NCBI GenBank assembly: GCA_016787665.1
Contig: JAEUUC010000009.1
Span: forward strand, 1 to 64,000
Length of the DNA: 64,000 bases
Reading direction: 5' to 3'
DNA from: Cyclobacteriaceae bacterium
GTDB taxonomy: Bacteria > Bacteroidota > Bacteroidia > Cytophagales > Cyclobacteriaceae
A model generated the notes under the pieces. The model saw only the letters and a program-made list of their open reading frames with translations, was not told the origin of the DNA and searched no databases. Shown piece after piece: positions 44,735 to 54,033 of the stretch. The translations under genes and the position numbers were made by a program. The first letter of the stretch is position 1, and the number at the start of each line of letters is the position of its first letter.

Positions 44735-44797
44735 AGGCTGAGTCCGAAAGCTATCGGACAGTTGAAACCGGGTTTCAGCGCGGAATAGCCTTCGACA
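44735..44797 (-). repeat. Dispersed REP-like repeat, copy 5 (inverted, diverged)
   Basis: Inverted relative of the units at 21423-21804: it has GTCCGA-AAGCTA-TCGGAC in place of the TCCGA hairpin, then AGTTGAAACCGGGTT and GCCTTCGACA. It lies 23 kb from the cluster, between convergent photolyase and MFS genes. Confidence 0.7.
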
Positions 44798-44852
44798 GTG
44801 CGACACTGATCGAACTCCGGATGACGATTAAAAATTGATTTTGAAATGATTT

Positions 44853-46082
44853 CTAGGCTACCCGCTGCAACTCCCGCAGCGACTTTGACAGCCAGGCCGT
44901 AGCGGCCACCACACCGAGTGTCATGCAGCCGCCAAAAATCACCGAGGGCACCACGCCCAGCAAACGCGCAGCTACCCCGCTTTCGAACATACCGATTTCA
45001 TTGCTGGAGCCTATGAAAATGTAGTTGACAGCCGATACGCGGCCTTTCATGTTTTCTGGCGTGAGCGTTTGCAGCAGCGTGCTGCGAACAATCACGCTTA
45101 CACAATCAAACGCCCCGCTGATCACCAGCACGGCCAGCGACAGCCAGAAATTTTGCGAAAGGGCAAACACAATCATGCAGCCGCCAAAACCAGCCACCGC
45201 CCACAACAACGTTTTGCCCATGTTTTGGCGAATGGGGTGGTGCGTAATGTACACGGCCATCAGTACGGCACCAAGCGAAGGAGCGCTCCGCAGAAAACCA
45301 AGACCTATCTCACCTACCTTCAAAATCTCATCTGCAAAAATCGGCAGCAGCGCTACCGCTCCACCAAACAGCACGGCAAACAGATCCAGCGAAATGGCGC
45401 TGAGGATAATTTTGTTGTGAAACACGAATCGCAAACCCGCCTTTATTTTCTCCACAACACCCTGCTCCTCCGTGGAAGGCGGTACGGGCTTTCCGGCAAT
45501 CGCCATCGCTAACAGCAACCCGGCCGCCACCAAGGCCACATCCACCGTGTAGGCAGCCGTGATGCCGGCAAACCCATAGACCAGGCCCCCAATAGCCGGT
45601 CCCGCAATGGCGGCAAACTCCCACAACGTGCTGTTCCAGGTAATGGCATTTGGAAAAACATCGCGGGGTACCAACTGGGGCATAAAGGCAAACAGGGCCG
45701 GTGAGATAAATCCACGGGCAATACCACTTAAAAAAATCACCGAGTAAATCGGCACCACACCCCACTGGAAAACAAAGGCGCCCAGGTTTGTCGTAAAAAA
45801 GAGGAGCGCGGCTGAACACAACAACAACGTGGCAAGGCCGACCAGGATGATACGCTTACGCGGAACGACATCGGCCACATGTCCGGCATACAGGGCTACA
45901 GCGATAGACGGAATGGCTTCCGCCAGGCCGATCAACCCCAACGACAGCGGATCTTTCGTAATTTCATACACCTGCCAGCCCACCACCACGGCCTGAATTT
46001 GAATGGCCATGGTGACACACACCCGTGCGGTTACAAATAGCCGGAACTCCGGGATGCGTAAGGCTGCGTAAGGTGAGGACAT
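44853..46082 (-). CDS. MFS transporter (EntS/MFS_3-like)
   Basis: A 409-aa protein with twelve membrane helices and the MFS A-motif analogue GHVADVVPRKRIILVG after helix 2. Similar to the enterobactin-exporter type of MFS. Substrate unknown. It lies 30 nt downstream of the NadR-like kinase gene on the same strand, so they may share a transcript. Confidence 0.84.
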   Translation of the reverse strand: MSSPYAALRIPEFRLFVTARVCVTMAIQIQAVVVGWQVYEITKDPLSLGLIGLAEAIPSIAVALYAGHVADVVPRKRIILVGLATLLLCSAALLFFTTNLGAFVFQWGVVPIYSVIFLSGIARGFISPALFAFMPQLVPRDVFPNAITWNSTLWEFAAIAGPAIGGLVYGFAGITAAYTVDVALVAAGLLLAMAIAGKPVPPSTEEQGVVEKIKAGLRFVFHNKIILSAISLDLFAVLFGGAVALLPIFADEILKVGEIGLGFLRSAPSLGAVLMAVYITHHPIRQNMGKTLLWAVAGFGGCMIVFALSQNFWLSLAVLVISGAFDCVSVIVRSTLLQTLTPENMKGRVSAVNYIFIGSSNEIGMFESGVAARLLGVVPSVIFGGCMTLGVVAATAWLSKSLRELQRVA

Positions 46083-46112
46083 GAATGAGGATGGCTGCGG
46101 AGCGTTTCGAAA

Positions 46113-46670
46113 TCAGGCGGGGTTTCCGGTTGCCAGCAACTTGTCAATGGCTGCGATAGCCGCGGCTTTGCGCTGGTCCCGGTTGCCGCCAATCTGAACG
46201 AACGGCACACCGCTGTCCTCCACTTCCTTTCTATAGAGTTGCCAGAAATGCTCCCGCTTGTCGGGGTGCTCGCGTTGCGGGTCATCCTCCCAGGGCACAT
46301 CGATGTACGTAAGCAGGTAAAGGTCGTAGGTAGCGGCCGCATGCTGCGTCCGAATTTCTTCCGGGCACTGGCCAAATTTGAATTCCGACCAAATCTTCAG
46401 GGTGATCAGGTTGGTATCACAAATCAAAACCCGGTTGGCTTCGTATGCCCACTCTTGTTCCAATCGTATTTGCCCGTGCGCAATCTGCAGCAGGTCGCCC
46501 AGTACATAGGGCCGGTTCAGTTTGTTGAGGAAGCCCCGGGCGTACTCCGGCACCCAGCCGGTTTTATAGTGGGCTGCTAATTGCTGGCTAAGGTCTGTTT
46601 TACCGGTGCATTCGGGGCCGATGATGCAGACTTTTTTGACCGCGGGTTGATGTCGGGTTGGAGCTTGCAT
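46113..46670 (-). CDS. NadR-like P-loop kinase (nicotinamide riboside kinase type)
   Basis: A 185-aa P-loop protein. Walker A GPECTGKTDLSQQL (GxxxxGKT) is near residue 17, followed by VPEYARGF, CDTNLITLKIWSEF and LLTYIDVPWEDD. These match the kinase half of NadR, which phosphorylates nicotinamide riboside. The nucleotidyltransferase half is absent, as in many Bacteroidota. It usually pairs with PnuC; here the neighbour is an MFS pump. ATG 46670 is preferred to the upstream start. Confidence 0.75.
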   Translation of the reverse strand: MQAPTRHQPAVKKVCIIGPECTGKTDLSQQLAAHYKTGWVPEYARGFLNKLNRPYVLGDLLQIAHGQIRLEQEWAYEANRVLICDTNLITLKIWSEFKFGQCPEEIRTQHAAATYDLYLLTYIDVPWEDDPQREHPDKREHFWQLYRKEVEDSGVPFVQIGGNRDQRKAAAIAAIDKLLATGNPA

Positions 46671-46801
46671 GGTGCGATTTTCGTGCAAAGCGCGGACTTT
46701 AAAAAATGCCGGGTTATCATTTGTGCCCGGGGCGTATTCAGGGTGTGCTTTTGGCAAAGCGGCAGGTTGCGTATCTTTCGAATTAATCTCAACGCTTTTC
46801 A

Positions 46802-48298
46802 GTGAATCGCAGGGAACTTCTCAAACAACTCGGGCTCGGCCTTGCGGCCAGTGCTGCTTTACCATCTTTTCTCTCGGCTTGTACGAAAGATGATCCGGGC
46901 CCGGAAATTCCGTACGATGGCAACGTGGTGATTATTGGTGCCGGGGCAGCCGGTATGTTCGCGGCCGACATCTTACGATCAAAAGGTATTCAGGTCACGG
47001 TGCTGGAAGCCAGTAACCAGATGGGTGGCCGCATTCAATCCTTGCGCAATCAAAATGAACAGCCGAATCTGGACCGGCTCGTGCGCCCGAGCGATACCTT
47101 TCAATTGAGCTCCGTGGGGGCCGACTTCCCGGTGGAGATGGGTGCGGAAGTGATTTACGGGTCAAACTCATCGTTTGCCACATTCGCTAACAGCTTTGGA
47201 CTGCCCCTGGTTGACGTTGATGCTGCGCCAGCCCGATATATTCTAGGCACCGAGCAGAAAACGGCTGCCGAATGGGGTAACGATGCTGATTTTGTAGCCG
47301 TTCAAAATTTCATGCAAGGCCTCCCGGGATACTCCGGTGGCGCAGCCTCTATGCAGACTGCGGCTGGCGTGAGCAGCCGGGCTCAGCTTTTGTTAAATGC
47401 CCAGGCTGGAAATTTCTTTGGCTCATCTGCCGATCGTGTTAATGCGGCTATTGTCGGGCCCGACTTGGGCAGGCGCACGCATAACAACAGCACCCGGCTG
47501 GTGGCCACTAACCCCATGCAAGACATTTTACTCTCGCGCTTCAGCGAGGTGAAACCGCTGGTTCAACTCAATCGCCAGGTAAAAAGTATTGCCTATGCCG
47601 GTGAAAAAGTAGTACTGACCCTTCAGGATGGAAATCAAGTGGAAGCCAATAAAGTGATTGTGGCCGTTCCGCTGGCCATTTTGAAAGCCGGTGACATTCA
47701 GTTTTCACCCGGGCTGCCGGGCGCCATGACAACTGCCATGTCGCGCTTTGGCGTAGATGCGTGTGTGCGCATGATGATTGATTTCAAATTGAACTTTTGG
47801 GGATCGGGCACCTCCTATTTGTGGGGTGGCAACACCTGCCCGCATTACTTCAATACCGGGCTGGGCCGCAGCCAGTTTTCCCGCACGTTGACCCTTACCG
47901 TATTTGGTTCCCGGGCGCAAACCCTTTCCGCTTTAGGCCGAAACATGCTCAATCCGGTTTTGGCCGAACTGGACACCTTATTTAAGGATGCCAACGGTGT
48001 GGGGCAAGGTACGCTGCGTATCCGGAAGGTCATTGACGCCAATGGATTTGAACAAGAGCCTATTTTCATAGCCAAAGACTGGGGTGCCGATCCTTTCTTT
48101 AAAGGCGGAATTTCCTACCCGCTGGTGAGTGCCACCGCTGATGATCGCGTCAACATCAGCGCACCGTTGAACAACCGCGTATTTTTTGCAGGCGAACATA
48201 CCGACATCAGCGGTGATGCCGGCAATATCAATGGAGCATTGGCTTCGGGCGAACGCGCGGCCAATGAATTGATTCAGGCTATTCTGGCAGGCGTTTAG
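46802..48298 (+). CDS. Tat-exported lipoprotein flavin amine oxidase
   Basis: A 498-aa protein with a twin-arginine leader (RRELLKQLG), a lipobox (LSAC near residue 27), the FAD Rossmann motif VIIGAGAAGMFAADIL, and a C-terminal FAD contact (FFAGEHTDISGDAGNINGALASGERAA). It belongs to the flavin monoamine oxidase family and would oxidise an amine outside the cytoplasm. The start is GTG at 46802, as no in-frame ATG precedes it. The stop overlaps the convergent TolC stop by 4 nt. Confidence 0.85.
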   Translation: MNRRELLKQLGLGLAASAALPSFLSACTKDDPGPEIPYDGNVVIIGAGAAGMFAADILRSKGIQVTVLEASNQMGGRIQSLRNQNEQPNLDRLVRPSDTFQLSSVGADFPVEMGAEVIYGSNSSFATFANSFGLPLVDVDAAPARYILGTEQKTAAEWGNDADFVAVQNFMQGLPGYSGGAASMQTAAGVSSRAQLLLNAQAGNFFGSSADRVNAAIVGPDLGRRTHNNSTRLVATNPMQDILLSRFSEVKPLVQLNRQVKSIAYAGEKVVLTLQDGNQVEANKVIVAVPLAILKAGDIQFSPGLPGAMTTAMSRFGVDACVRMMIDFKLNFWGSGTSYLWGGNTCPHYFNTGLGRSQFSRTLTLTVFGSRAQTLSALGRNMLNPVLAELDTLFKDANGVGQGTLRIRKVIDANGFEQEPIFIAKDWGADPFFKGGISYPLVSATADDRVNISAPLNNRVFFAGEHTDISGDAGNINGALASGERAANELIQAILAGV

Positions 48299-49740
48299 TC
48301 GTTGGTAAAATTCAGATTGCGAATACCGGCCGCCCAATACAACTCCGCTTTCAGTTTTTCGTATTCCGATTTCAGTTTGAGCAGTTTGGTTTGCGATTGA
48401 ATCAGCTTTTCCTGCTGAATGTTCAACTTGAAGAGATCGCTCTCCCCGTTTTCCAAATTCAGAAACTCGGCTTCCAGCAAGCGATCATAGAGATTCACCA
48501 TGTCCGTCTGTTGGCCAATGATGATGGAGGTGTTCGTGATGTCGTTAAAAACAGCCGTGATTTCGTTGAGAATTTCCCGCTCGGCTTGACTTTGCTCAAA
48601 CTCGGTCGACTGAATCTTGATATTCGTCATCGCCACTTTTGATCGCTCCTTGCGCAGCAGTATGGGCATGGAAAACTCCAATCCAAACTTGTAATCATTC
48701 AGTGGGTCGATGACCTTTTCGGCTGATGGCTGGCTGAGCAAATAGTAACTCAGATCAAGTCGCGGTTTCAAAAATTCGCGGGCCAGTGAGCGTTCCAATT
48801 CCAATTGATCAATCTTGTTGCGCAGCTTTATTAATTCGGGGTGGTTAACGCGGGCGCTGTCGGCCAAGGCACTCAGCAACTGCCGGCTCAGCAGGCCCTG
48901 CTCGTTTACCTGCAACACCGGGGCCACGCGGGCAGTGAGCACCAGGGGCGCTTGTTGCTCATCCCACAAATAGTTGGACAGATGAATGCCTGCATTCTGA
49001 AAAGCGAGCCACGCTTCCTGCCGCTCGACCAGGCGGGTTTGCAATGTAATTTTGGCCTGCACCGAGTCAATGGCGGCTTCCTCGCCCTGGGTAACATTGA
49101 TTTTTACGCGCCTGAAAATTTCGCTGGCGATATCAGCGCCCCGCGAAAGCAATCGGAAATTGTAGTAACTGTTATACCAGTTCCAGTAGTCTTTGGCCGC
49201 ATACAACAGAATCTTGTTTATCAACTTGATTTGATCGGCCTGCGCGATATTCTGAAAAAGTTCGGCTTGCCGGATAGCTGTTCTGCGCTCATCCGTGAAA
49301 AGTCCGCGACCAATCGGCACATTAACCCCGGCAAAATACTGTCGGTTGCCTGGAATGGTGCTCTCGGGATTTAATAGCTGGCCCGAGTTATCCTCAAAAC
49401 CGATCTTGGGTTCAACAAAACTGCGGTTGGGGAACGTCAGGTACGCATCGGTGTAGTTGTAATAGCTCTTGTCCTGAAATTCCTTCTGGTCGAGTCGCAC
49501 TTCAAGCTTCGGATCAAAGGCGCCTTTGGCCATGCGAATTTCCTGTCGCGCATTTTCGGGCAACAGATTGGCCTGCTTCACCACCGGATGATACTGCAAG
49601 ATTACCGCGTAGAACTGATCGAGCGTAAAGGCGGTCACGGAGTCGGGCAATTGGAACACAGGCTCCATACTGGCCTGTGCCTTGGCCGATATCCCCGCGC
49701 AGGTGAGCAGGCAAGCGATACAGGTACTGACAAATCTCAT
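48295..49740 (-). CDS. TolC-family outer-membrane efflux protein
   Basis: A 481-aa protein with a signal peptide (SAKAQ). It has long alternating helices and short strand segments typical of TolC/OEP trimers, and coiled coils near residues 320-470. It forms the outer-membrane exit of the ABC-HlyD system encoded just upstream, 3 nt away. Cargo unknown. Confidence 0.88.
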   Translation of the reverse strand: MRFVSTCIACLLTCAGISAKAQASMEPVFQLPDSVTAFTLDQFYAVILQYHPVVKQANLLPENARQEIRMAKGAFDPKLEVRLDQKEFQDKSYYNYTDAYLTFPNRSFVEPKIGFEDNSGQLLNPESTIPGNRQYFAGVNVPIGRGLFTDERRTAIRQAELFQNIAQADQIKLINKILLYAAKDYWNWYNSYYNFRLLSRGADIASEIFRRVKINVTQGEEAAIDSVQAKITLQTRLVERQEAWLAFQNAGIHLSNYLWDEQQAPLVLTARVAPVLQVNEQGLLSRQLLSALADSARVNHPELIKLRNKIDQLELERSLAREFLKPRLDLSYYLLSQPSAEKVIDPLNDYKFGLEFSMPILLRKERSKVAMTNIKIQSTEFEQSQAEREILNEITAVFNDITNTSIIIGQQTDMVNLYDRLLEAEFLNLENGESDLFKLNIQQEKLIQSQTKLLKLKSEYEKLKAELYWAAGIRNLNFTND

Positions 49741-49743
49741 CGG

Positions 49744-51051
49744 TTACTTTTCTTCTGCTTCCTTGGTGTCACTTTCCCCATTCGCCTTTTTCAGTTCGTG
49801 CAAGGGGTCTTCCGGCTCCCCGTACAAAGTGGCCGGGAATCCATTCAGTTGTCGCCAGATTTCGAACCAGACCGGCACATCATTAAGCATAACCCAGCCC
49901 TTCGTGCCAGAGCCCATTCGAAGTTGCTTGGGCCAGGCTTCGTCCGTTTGATCCGGAATCACCAAAATGCGGAATTCACCCGGCTTCGAGTTCACAAAAT
50001 CAATCACTTCCACCTGGCCGCCAAATGTTCCGACCGAAACGCTGGGCCAGCCGGAAAACTGAATGGCCGGCCAACCATCAAACATGATTCGCACTTTGCG
50101 CCCTTTGGCCACCAAAGGCACGTCCATGGCTTTGATGTACATCTCAACCGCAAGGTCGTTAGCATCGGGCATAATCGTGCTCACGGCCTCCCCTTCCTTG
50201 ATGGTTTCACCCAGACCGGCCTTTAGCGCTTTGACCACTACGCCACTTTGCGGGGCGGTGATCTGATATTGTTGATTGCGAATCTGCATGTTCGCATACT
50301 CATTGCGGAGTTTGGCAATTTCGCCTTCTGTTTCAAACACCTCACCGAGGGTGTTGCTCAAGTCAGACTCCGCTTTGCTGATTTTGTCCAGATATTCGGC
50401 CTCGACACGATCTAACTCAATTTTCGCATTCTCAAAATCAGCCTTGCTGCCCTGGTATTTGTACTCAATGTCCTGATACTTGGTAAGGGGAATGTTACCG
50501 GCTTCAAAGAGCTTTTTGTTTCGTTCAAACTGGTTTTCAGCATTGAGAAAACGGACCCGTTCGGCCTCCAGTTTAGCCTTTGACTGGTCAATTTTGTTTT
50601 GCATACCCTCGCGCAGGGCTTTGATCTGTCGTTGAAGGGCCTTTGCCTTTTCATTCTTTGACACCAGGCTGCCGCCTTTCGCCTCAATCTGTTCGCTGAG
50701 TCGCTTGAGCAAATCGGGGTCAAAGAATTTTTCTTTGATTTCCGCGAGTGTCAACAACGTATCGCCCCGATGCACATATTGCCCCTCGCGGATATGCCAT
50801 TTCACAATTCGGCCAGCAATAGCCGTTTCTACTGTTTGAGGGCGATTCGTGGGATCGAGAGCTGTCACTACACCTCGCCCCCGAATGTTTTGCTGCCAGG
50901 GCAGAAACAAAACCGCAAAGAATACAATGCCCAGGCCGGTCAGCCATTTGGCCACAACCTTGCCGGTCTTGGGCGCCTTCAGGGTTTTGAGGGAATAGAG
51001 GCGATCCTTGGGAAGGCGGTCGTTCACGGATTGTTTGGATATGTTCAGCAT
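49744..51051 (-). CDS. HlyD-family periplasmic adaptor
   Basis: A 435-aa protein with one N-terminal membrane helix (about 30-48), a biotinyl-lipoyl-like strand (ITAPQSGVVVKALK), and a long coiled coil (about 110-260). It links the ABC inner-membrane part to TolC. The ATG at 51051 is used; the frame extends to a TTG at 51066. It begins 2 nt after the ABC stop. Confidence 0.88.
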   Translation of the reverse strand: MLNISKQSVNDRLPKDRLYSLKTLKAPKTGKVVAKWLTGLGIVFFAVLFLPWQQNIRGRGVVTALDPTNRPQTVETAIAGRIVKWHIREGQYVHRGDTLLTLAEIKEKFFDPDLLKRLSEQIEAKGGSLVSKNEKAKALQRQIKALREGMQNKIDQSKAKLEAERVRFLNAENQFERNKKLFEAGNIPLTKYQDIEYKYQGSKADFENAKIELDRVEAEYLDKISKAESDLSNTLGEVFETEGEIAKLRNEYANMQIRNQQYQITAPQSGVVVKALKAGLGETIKEGEAVSTIMPDANDLAVEMYIKAMDVPLVAKGRKVRIMFDGWPAIQFSGWPSVSVGTFGGQVEVIDFVNSKPGEFRILVIPDQTDEAWPKQLRMGSGTKGWVMLNDVPVWFEIWRQLNGFPATLYGEPEDPLHELKKANGESDTKEAEEK

Positions 51052-51053
51052 AA

Positions 51054-53234
51054 CTATTCGAGGCAATCGTTCAACAATTGTTTATCCAAAAGCTCGCGGA
51101 ACGAACCCACACCCCGAACTTTTCCATGATCAAGCACCACCACCCGGTCGCACGCTTCCATAATCAACGGGTCATTTGACACGGAAAGAAGAGTCCAGGG
51201 ATTGTTTTTGTCCACCAGCATGTCGATTAGCTTTTGCTTATCGGCTCTTCGCAATCCGAAAAAGAAATCCTGTAGCACAATCAATCGCGGCTTCTCCGCA
51301 ATGCACCGGGCCAGGATAAGCCGTTGAATAACCGATGACGGAAGTCCTTTACCGCCACTGATGACATGGGTATTCAGGCCGTCAGGCAATTGGTTCACCC
51401 AATCGGTAAGCTCCACCCGCTCCAACGCTTCAATGGCATCTTTCACGGTGGTGTTGATCTTACCCACGGTGATGTTTTCCAATACCGTACCATCAAACAA
51501 GTCTTCCGCGGAAATATTTTTTGAAATTTTATCGCGCAGGTTGGTTAAATCCAAATCCCGAATGGAAAAGCCACCCACCGTGACAATGCCCTCAAACTGG
51601 CTTTGCAAACCCGCCACCACCTGACTCAACGTGCTCTTTCCCGAACCCCCGGGACCGGACACGCAAACATGCTCGCCAGACTTGATGGAAAAGGAGACTC
51701 CATTGAGGATGTACTCGTTGGCTTCAGGGTACTTGTACTTGAGGTTCTTGATCTCCACCACGAGCGGTTTGGTCAACACGCTTTTCGGGAAATCAACCCC
51801 ACCGCTCCGCTCCAACGCCAGGTCGGTCACGTGGCCAATTTTGTCTACTGCCGTCAGCATGTCGTACACGACATCCATGTAGGTAATGATTCTCTCCACA
51901 GACGCGAGGATGAGAATGATAATCACTTCGGCCGCCACAAACTGACCCAACGTAATCTGTCGGTCGACCACCAGAATAGTTCCCATGATCAGCAATGCAG
52001 CCGTGATCCCGGTTTTAAAAAACAGGATGTACGCATACTGCGTGATCAGAACGCCAAAGTGCGTTCTGCGGTACTTCAGGTAATTGTTCACGTTGGCGTC
52101 AGTCTTGCGAATAGGCAAATTCGTGTTGCCAACCACTTTAAAGGAGTTGATGGCCCGTCCTAATTCCTGCAGCCAATAAACCACCTTGTACTTGTATTTC
52201 GATTCCTGGATGGATGACTTAAGTCCCTTGGGTCCCGTGAACATGAAGATGAGTATCAAAATACCCACCAGCGTGATGCCGAAGAAAACAAAGAACGGGT
52301 GGTACAAAGAGATCAACACCAAGCCAAAGAAAATCTGCAGCGTAGCCGCGGACAGGTCAATCAGTAACTTGGGCAACCCTTTTTGAATGATAATCACATC
52401 AAAAAAACGGTTGACAATTTCGGGAGCATACTGACCATGGAGGGCTTCATTGCGCACGCGGGGCATGCGGTAAGCGAACTCATAAGCCGCTTTGGTGAAA
52501 ATCCTTCTTTGTAGATTTTCCACAATGGTCAACTGAAGAATTTGCAGCACCCCACCCACCGCAACGCCAAAAATGATCAGACCGATTAATAAATAGATCG
52601 AACTGAAAAACACGCCACCCGACACCAGTTCTACGGTAGTGGAGATACCGAGCGGCAGCACCAGGCTGAGCAATCCGACAATCACCGCATAGAACAGGAT
52701 GTATAAAATCTCCTTTCGTTCAGCGTTCAGCAAACGGTAAAGACGGTTCAGAGGCGTGAGGTGCAGATGCTCACCGGTCTCGTCAAGAGAGGGTTCGCTC
52801 ACCATGTGATCGTAAGCGGCAACTGCGAAAAAGCGAACTTCTTCGTTTTCTGACAACCAGTTGAGCGCTTGCACCGGTGTTGTCTTCTGCACTTCATTAT
52901 CGCGGGCAAAAAAGGTGATCAATTCATGCCCCGATTTTGTGGTAACCAACAATTGGGGCACCACCTGGCCGCCCTCTTTTCGCAGAAACAAAAGCGGGAA
53001 ATCCAGTTCTTTCGTAAATCGAATTAGCTCTGGCTTCTCAAGTTGGTATTCCAGAAACAGGATCCGGACGTTGTTCCCAGTCTCAATCAGATCGCGCGTC
53101 CACTCATCGGTTTCATCCGCTTCGTAGTTTCGATTGGAAAGTTCGCGGCCGCGCAGGTCGGCCATGTTCACCTCATGCCGCAGCAACAGCGCTGACTCAT
53201 TTAGAATTCGAAGTATTTGGTCGGTATTCAGCAT
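51054..53234 (-). CDS. Peptidase/bacteriocin-type ABC exporter with degenerate ATPase
   Basis: A 726-aa ABC half-transporter. The N-terminal domain of about 170 aa resembles a C39-like domain without visible Cys-His catalysis. A six-helix membrane domain spans about 180-450. An ATPase domain follows, with a good Walker A (GPGGSGKSTLS). The Q-loop lacks Gln, the signature is SGGKGLPSSVIQRL, the Walker-B/Glu segment is LIVLQDFFFG where LDE is expected, and the H-loop His is Asn (VSNDPL). ATP hydrolysis may be weak or absent. ATG 53234 is preferred to the TTG at 53240. It is one operon with the TetR, HlyD and TolC genes. Confidence 0.85.
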   Translation of the reverse strand: MLNTDQILRILNESALLLRHEVNMADLRGRELSNRNYEADETDEWTRDLIETGNNVRILFLEYQLEKPELIRFTKELDFPLLFLRKEGGQVVPQLLVTTKSGHELITFFARDNEVQKTTPVQALNWLSENEEVRFFAVAAYDHMVSEPSLDETGEHLHLTPLNRLYRLLNAERKEILYILFYAVIVGLLSLVLPLGISTTVELVSGGVFFSSIYLLIGLIIFGVAVGGVLQILQLTIVENLQRRIFTKAAYEFAYRMPRVRNEALHGQYAPEIVNRFFDVIIIQKGLPKLLIDLSAATLQIFFGLVLISLYHPFFVFFGITLVGILILIFMFTGPKGLKSSIQESKYKYKVVYWLQELGRAINSFKVVGNTNLPIRKTDANVNNYLKYRRTHFGVLITQYAYILFFKTGITAALLIMGTILVVDRQITLGQFVAAEVIIILILASVERIITYMDVVYDMLTAVDKIGHVTDLALERSGGVDFPKSVLTKPLVVEIKNLKYKYPEANEYILNGVSFSIKSGEHVCVSGPGGSGKSTLSQVVAGLQSQFEGIVTVGGFSIRDLDLTNLRDKISKNISAEDLFDGTVLENITVGKINTTVKDAIEALERVELTDWVNQLPDGLNTHVISGGKGLPSSVIQRLILARCIAEKPRLIVLQDFFFGLRRADKQKLIDMLVDKNNPWTLLSVSNDPLIMEACDRVVVLDHGKVRGVGSFRELLDKQLLNDCLE

Positions 53235-53236
53235 GA

Positions 53237-53920
53237 TCAAGACTTAGCGGGTTGTACAATTCGAAATACCGTTTGCTCAAAGAACCGGTAGAGCCCATCG
53301 TGGGGATTTCCATCGTCCTGGATCTCGGTAAGTGACGGCAGGTGCTGTGCAAAGAAGAGCTGTTGTTTTGACGCTAACAGCAACGTGGACACCAACGCGC
53401 GCGGATACTCAATCTGAGGATTAATCTCGCGTAAAAGATCCGAGAGTCTGCGGCACACCAGCTTGAAACCACCAAACACGCCCTCTTTATTATCCTCGTC
53501 CACCGATTTGGTCAGATAGGTTTTATCTAACTCCCCCACGACAATGCGATGCAAAGCTTCCTCGTTCACAAATTCAAATGATGGATCAAATCGCTTTTCT
53601 TCGGCCAACACCCGTAGGCAGGCCCGAAGCTTCTCCACCGGATCGGTGTGGCCCATCGTGAACAGGTCCAGCCGATAATCGATCCAGCTCCAATACCAGG
53701 CCACCAGGTATTGCAACAGACGTTGCTTGTTCTCAAAATACCGGTAAATAGATGCTTCCGTGGAATCTACCTCCTCAGCCAGCTTTTTGAATGTAAACTG
53801 CTCGAACCCAAGCCGGTCGATCATCTCAACGCCCTTGCTGATGATGCGCTGACCCAGCGGGGTAGACTGCGGATCACGCAGGTATAAGTGCTCATTGAGC
53901 TTGAATGCCAGTGCCGCCAT
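53237..53920 (-). CDS. TetR family regulator, paralogue 2 (export operon)
   Basis: A 227-aa TetR protein with an HTH (FTFKKLAEEVDSTEASIYRYF) and high similarity to the regulator at 40012. First gene of the export operon; the ABC gene's TTG/ATG lies at its stop. It probably represses its own operon, and candidate operators lie upstream at 53946-53993. Confidence 0.9.
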   Translation of the reverse strand: MAALAFKLNEHLYLRDPQSTPLGQRIISKGVEMIDRLGFEQFTFKKLAEEVDSTEASIYRYFENKQRLLQYLVAWYWSWIDYRLDLFTMGHTDPVEKLRACLRVLAEEKRFDPSFEFVNEEALHRIVVGELDKTYLTKSVDEDNKEGVFGGFKLVCRRLSDLLREINPQIEYPRALVSTLLLASKQQLFFAQHLPSLTEIQDDGNPHDGLYRFFEQTVFRIVQPAKS

Positions 53921-53945
53921 AGTTACTTATCATTACGATAGCAAT

Positions 53946-53993
53946 ACTATTATAACTGATAGTTAAGCAATTTGTTTCAATAGTGAAGCAATT
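53946..53993. promoter_or_regulatory. Candidate TetR operators upstream of the export operon
   Basis: ATAGTTAAGCAATT (53959-53972) and ATAGTGAAGCAATT (53980-53993) are direct repeats, one mismatch apart, spaced by 21 nt (two helical turns). ACTAT (53946-53950) pairs with the ATAGT at 53959. They lie 26-73 nt upstream of the regulator start. Confidence 0.45.
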
Positions 53994-54033
53994 ATTGCCG
54001 CCTCCACCCCAAAAACCGCTCATTTGACGAATT

